DNA from: Gammaproteobacteria bacterium
GTDB taxonomy: Bacteria > Pseudomonadota > Gammaproteobacteria > JAPPPA01
Reading direction: 5' to 3'
DNA length: 8,633 nt
NCBI GenBank assembly: GCA_028817755.1
Contig: JAPPPA010000173.1
Location: 24,236 to 32,868, forward strand
Shown here one piece after another: positions 6,251 to 8,633 of this stretch. Under the pieces are notes generated by a model. That model ran no database searches and had not been told where the DNA came from. It was given only the letters and a program-made list of their open reading frames with translations. Position 1 is the first letter of the stretch; every line of letters starts with the position of its first letter. Made by a program: the position numbers and the translations under genes.

Positions 6251-6271
6251 GGTCGCCTACATTCGGCGGCC
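6251..6271 (+). promoter_or_regulatory. Leader hairpin with T-rich tail upstream of ndk (candidate attenuator)
   Basis: GGTCGCC (6251-6257) pairs with GGCGGCC (6265-6271) over seven pairs, one of them a G-U wobble, around a 7-nt loop. It is followed by TTTCTTGTATTT. If the upstream TACAAT is the -10 box, this hairpin lies in the ndk 5' untranslated region, where it could cause partial termination or stabilise the mRNA. The T-tract is interrupted, so termination would be inefficient. Confidence 0.45.
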
Positions 6272-6305
6272 TTTCTTGTATTTACTTACTTTAGAGATTT
6301 AGATC

Positions 6306-6710
6306 ATGGCGATTGAACGCACTATTTCTATCATCAAGCCGGATGCCGTTGCTAAAAACGTAATTGGCGACATCTACAGCCGTTTTGAAAACGCTGGCTT
6401 GAAAATTGTTGAAGCGAAAATGAAGCAGCTTACTCGTGAAGAAGCTGAAGGTTTCTACGCGGTTCACGCTGAGCGTCCTTTCTTCAACGACCTTGTTGAG
6501 TTCATGATCTCTGGCCCAGTAATGATTCAGGTTCTAGAAGGCGAAAACGCGATTCTTAAGAACCGTGAGCTAATGGGTGCTACTAACCCAGCAGAAGCTG
6601 AAGCTGGCACCATCCGTGCTGACCACGCTGAGTCTATCGACGCGAATGCCGTTCACGGTTCTGACGCGCCTGAGACTGCTGCTACCGAAATCGCTTACTT
6701 CTTCGGTTAA
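6306..6710 (+). CDS. ndk: Nucleoside diphosphate kinase Ndk
   Basis: Ndk transfers the gamma-phosphate of ATP to nucleoside diphosphates through a phosphohistidine, balancing NTP and dNTP pools in the cytoplasm. The protein begins MAIERTISIIKPDAVAKN and contains the family's GATNPAEAEAGTIR segment and the active-site motif NAVHGSDAPETA with catalytic His117. It ends EIAYFFG at residue 134, about seven to nine residues shorter than the usual 141-143; the missing part is the variable C-terminal tail, not the active site. AGAGA (6293-6297) lies 8 nt before the ATG and is a fair ribosome binding site. Codon choice looks biased towards translationally preferred codons, as expected of an abundant protein. 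The ndk-rlmN-pilF order is conserved in Pseudomonas and relatives. Confidence 0.96.
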   Translation: MAIERTISIIKPDAVAKNVIGDIYSRFENAGLKIVEAKMKQLTREEAEGFYAVHAERPFFNDLVEFMISGPVMIQVLEGENAILKNRELMGATNPAEAEAGTIRADHAESIDANAVHGSDAPETAATEIAYFFG

Positions 6711-6719
6711 GCACTGCTT

Positions 6720-6750
6720 TTTCCAGTGCAGCGTTGTGCTGCGCTGGAAA
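6720..6750 (+). promoter_or_regulatory. Hairpin covering the rlmN ribosome binding site
   Basis: TTTCCAGTGCAGC (6720-6732) pairs with GCTGCGCTGGAAA (6738-6750) over 13 pairs, one of them G-U, around the 5-nt loop GTTGT. The 3' arm contains most of GGAAAG (6746-6751), the Shine-Dalgarno sequence of rlmN, 10 nt before its ATG. No T-tract follows, so it is not a terminator. The ndk-proximal GCACTG (6711-6716) can instead pair with CAGTGC (6724-6729), which would disrupt the 5' arm. This suggests translational control or an RNA-processing site between ndk and rlmN. Confidence 0.6.
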
Positions 6751-6761
6751 GCGAAGTCACC

Positions 6762-7991
6762 ATGTCTGTTACCACTGAAAATAACGTGACCGAAACTGAG
6801 GTTAAAACTCAGGCCAAAACCAACTTGTTTGGTTTGGATCGGGCAGGCATGGCTGACTATTTCGTCTCTATTGGCGAAAAACCGTTTCGTGCTCAACAGA
6901 TCATGAAATGGATTTATAACGAGATGGTGTTGGACTTTGATTCCATGACTAATCTCAGCAAGGATTTACGCGCCAAGCTGAAAGACATCGCTGTGGTCGC
7001 AGCACCGGAACAAATCACGGTGCAAAATTCTAAAGACGGCACCCGTAAATGGCTGCTGCGTGTTGATGGCAATAACGCTATCGAAACCGTATTTATTCCA
7101 ACCGACAGCCGCGGCACCTTATGTGTGTCTTCGCAGGTCGGTTGTACCTTGGATTGCACCTTCTGCTCGACCGCGCAGCAAGGCTTTAACCGCAATTTGA
7201 GCGCTGGCGAAATTGTTGGCCAGCTTTGGTATGCCAATAAAACCTTAAAAGACGAAGGTTTTAACGAGCAATCCCGTAAAAAAATCATCAGCAACGTAGT
7301 GATGATGGGCATGGGCGAGCCGCTGTCGAATTACGACAACGTGGTTTGTGCCATGCGCATTATGTTGGACGACTTTGGTTTTGGCTTGTCTAAGCGCCGC
7401 GTTACCTTGTCTACTTCGGGCATCGTGCCTCGTATCGACAAACTGCGTGAAGATTGCAGCGTTGTTTTGGCCGTGTCGTTGCACGCACCGAACGATGCCT
7501 TACGCGACCAATTGGTACCGATCAATAAACGCCACCCCATTGCGGAGCTGTTGGCGGCCTGTGAGCGTTACTTAGAAGTACAGCCAAACAATTCACGTAT
7601 CACTTGGGAGTACGTGATGATTGATGGTGTGAATGACCAAGACGAGCATGCGCATGAGCTTGCTGCGTTGTTGAAACATATCCCAAGCAAAATTAACTTG
7701 ATTCCGTTTAACCCGTTTCCGGGCACGGAGTTTAAACGCTCTAAGCCAGATCGCATTGAGCGTTTCGGCCGCATCCTTTACAAGAAGGGTTATACCGCGA
7801 CGGTACGCCGTACCCGTGGTGATGACATTGACGCCGCTTGTGGCCAACTTGCGGGCAAGGTGATGGATAAAACCAAACGCACCGATGCAGGTCAAGCACG
7901 CTTGGCAGAGCGCCGTAGCGCACGACCTTTGAAACCGATGCATGTGGCTTCTCGTGCCAGTACACGCCCAGCGGCGAGGCCTGATTCCTAA
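6762..7991 (+). CDS. rlmN: Dual-specificity 23S rRNA/tRNA adenine-C2 methyltransferase RlmN
   Basis: A radical-SAM enzyme that methylates C2 of A2503 in 23S rRNA and A37 of some tRNAs. From ATG 6762 the protein has 409 residues. The cluster-binding motif CTLDCTFC gives Cys128, Cys132 and Cys135, preceded by CVSSQVG. VVMMGMGEPLSN (179-190) and the VTLSTSG segment (214-220) belong to the SAM-binding core. The methyl-carrying cysteine is Cys360 in RGDDIDAACGQLAG, matching E. coli Cys355. The last 35 or so residues form a basic, Arg/Ala/Ser-rich, probably disordered tail. ATG 6762 is preferred over the in-frame GTG 6726, because GGAAAG at 6746-6751 is well placed for it and homology begins after it. 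It needs a [4Fe-4S] cluster, fitting its place near Fe-S genes. It overlaps pilF by one base (TAATG). Confidence 0.95.
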   Translation: MSVTTENNVTETEVKTQAKTNLFGLDRAGMADYFVSIGEKPFRAQQIMKWIYNEMVLDFDSMTNLSKDLRAKLKDIAVVAAPEQITVQNSKDGTRKWLLRVDGNNAIETVFIPTDSRGTLCVSSQVGCTLDCTFCSTAQQGFNRNLSAGEIVGQLWYANKTLKDEGFNEQSRKKIISNVVMMGMGEPLSNYDNVVCAMRIMLDDFGFGLSKRRVTLSTSGIVPRIDKLREDCSVVLAVSLHAPNDALRDQLVPINKRHPIAELLAACERYLEVQPNNSRITWEYVMIDGVNDQDEHAHELAALLKHIPSKINLIPFNPFPGTEFKRSKPDRIERFGRILYKKGYTATVRRTRGDDIDAACGQLAGKVMDKTKRTDAGQARLAERRSARPLKPMHVASRASTRPAARPDS

Positions 7992-8633
7992 TGTTTGTGC
8001 GTTGGCTGCTAGTGGTGTCGCTGGTTGTATTGGCTGGCTGTCAAACGGCTGCGCCGCAAGCGATTGATTCTGACCGTAGTGCGAATAATGCCGAGGCTGC
8101 GGACTTTAATGTGCAAGCGGGTTTGGGTTATTTACGCCAACAACAATACCTGCGTGCCTTAAGTAAGTTTGAAAAAGCCTTGCAGCAGCAACCTGACTCC
8201 ATCGAAGCGAGCATGGGTAAAGCTGCCGCACTGCAAAGCCTGGAGCGTTCACCTGAGGCCGAGCAGGTTTATCAAAAGTTAGTGGAAGACTTTCCTAAGC
8301 GCTTTGAACCACCCAGCGCTTATGCCGGCTTAATGTGCGAGCAGCAACGTTTTAAAGAAGCTGAAGCGATTATGTTGAGCGCGCTGAAAAAGGGCGCTTT
8401 TGCTCAGTACGAAAACGCATACGTTCGCTTGGCTCGCTGTGCGGTGCGTGGTCAGCAACCTGAGTTGGCTGAGCGTTACTTACAACGCGCGGAAAAAATT
8501 GCGAACGAAACCAATGCCGATGACAGCGTACTAAATGACATTACTCTGCAGCGTGCATGGTTGGCTTATGGCCAAAAACATTACGCCATTGCGCAAGAGC
8601 GACTAGAACGCTTTGAAAGCGCTTCGCCGTTAC
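7991..8633 (+). CDS. pilF: Type IV pilus biogenesis/stability lipoprotein PilF (PilW), 3' end outside window
   Basis: The frame is open from the ATG at 7991 to the window end (214 codons visible). It begins with a lipoprotein signal peptide, MFVRWLLVVSLVVLAGC: a hydrophobic core and lipobox LAGC with Cys17 as the lipidation site. Residue +2 is Gln, not Asp, predicting transfer to the outer membrane. Residues from about 38 are tetratricopeptide repeats, such as AGLGYLRQQQYLRALSKFEKALQQQPDS and the repeats that follow. This architecture and the position directly after rlmN match PilF of Pseudomonas, which helps secretin PilQ reach the outer membrane and form multimers. Sequence identity to PilF beyond the TPR pattern is moderate, so the name rests partly on synteny. 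Its start overlaps the rlmN stop by one base, implying co-transcription and coupling. Confidence 0.85.
   Translation, partial: MFVRWLLVVSLVVLAGCQTAAPQAIDSDRSANNAEAADFNVQAGLGYLRQQQYLRALSKFEKALQQQPDSIEASMGKAAALQSLERSPEAEQVYQKLVEDFPKRFEPPSAYAGLMCEQQRFKEAEAIMLSALKKGAFAQYENAYVRLARCAVRGQQPELAERYLQRAEKIANETNADDSVLNDITLQRAWLAYGQKHYAIAQERLERFESASPL

Noticed and set aside
6726..6761. Longer RlmN starting at GTG 6726
   Set aside because: The extra 12 residues are encoded by the hairpin sequence and have no family support; the ATG at 6762 has a well-spaced GGAAAG.

Overview
The window looks like the chromosome of a free-living gammaproteobacterium, probably marine and near the Pseudomonas/Oceanospirillales groups. 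GC content is moderate, the protein families are gammaproteobacterial, and the gene order secF - suhB - trmJ - cysE - [Fe-S genes] - ndk - rlmN - pilF is the one known from Pseudomonas and relatives. There is no sign of phage, transposase, CRISPR, rRNA or tRNA.

Layout. (1) 2-379: 3' end of secF, closed by a bidirectional terminator shared with the convergent suhB (475-1275, minus). (2) 1276-1385: divergent suhB/trmJ intergenic region with a perfect 10-bp palindrome. (3) 1386-2126: trmJ (tRNA 2'-O-methyltransferase). (4) 2127-2292: a 166-bp gap with a good sigma-70-type promoter in front of cysE (2293-3081). (5) 3082-3135: a short G/C-skewed repeat element, where relatives carry the Fe-S regulator gene iscR. 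(6) 3136-6010: three genes joined by ATGA overlaps: a short NifS-like cysteine desulfurase, an IscS-like desulfurase with an unrecognised C-terminal extension, and iscA. (7) 6011-6305: long-stemmed terminator, then the ndk promoter and leader. (8) 6306-6710 ndk; 6762-7991 rlmN, whose ribosome binding site lies in a hairpin; 7991 to the window end, the 5' part of pilF, overlapping rlmN by one base.

The unusual part is the Fe-S region. Relatives have iscR-iscS-iscU-iscA-hscB-hscA-fdx-iscX between cysE and ndk. Here iscR, the scaffold iscU, the chaperones hscBA, fdx and iscX are all absent. What remains is two different desulfurases in tandem plus IscA. CysE makes O-acetylserine for cysteine synthesis, the desulfurases mobilise sulfur from cysteine, and IscA can bind iron or Fe-S clusters. 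The segment is therefore a compact cysteine/sulfur module. De novo cluster assembly must use a scaffold encoded elsewhere (for example SufBCD) or a partner not yet recognised. The roughly 90-residue acidic, cysteine-free tail on the second desulfurase starts where IscS normally contacts IscU and is the most novel protein segment here. RlmN, just downstream, is itself a [4Fe-4S] enzyme.
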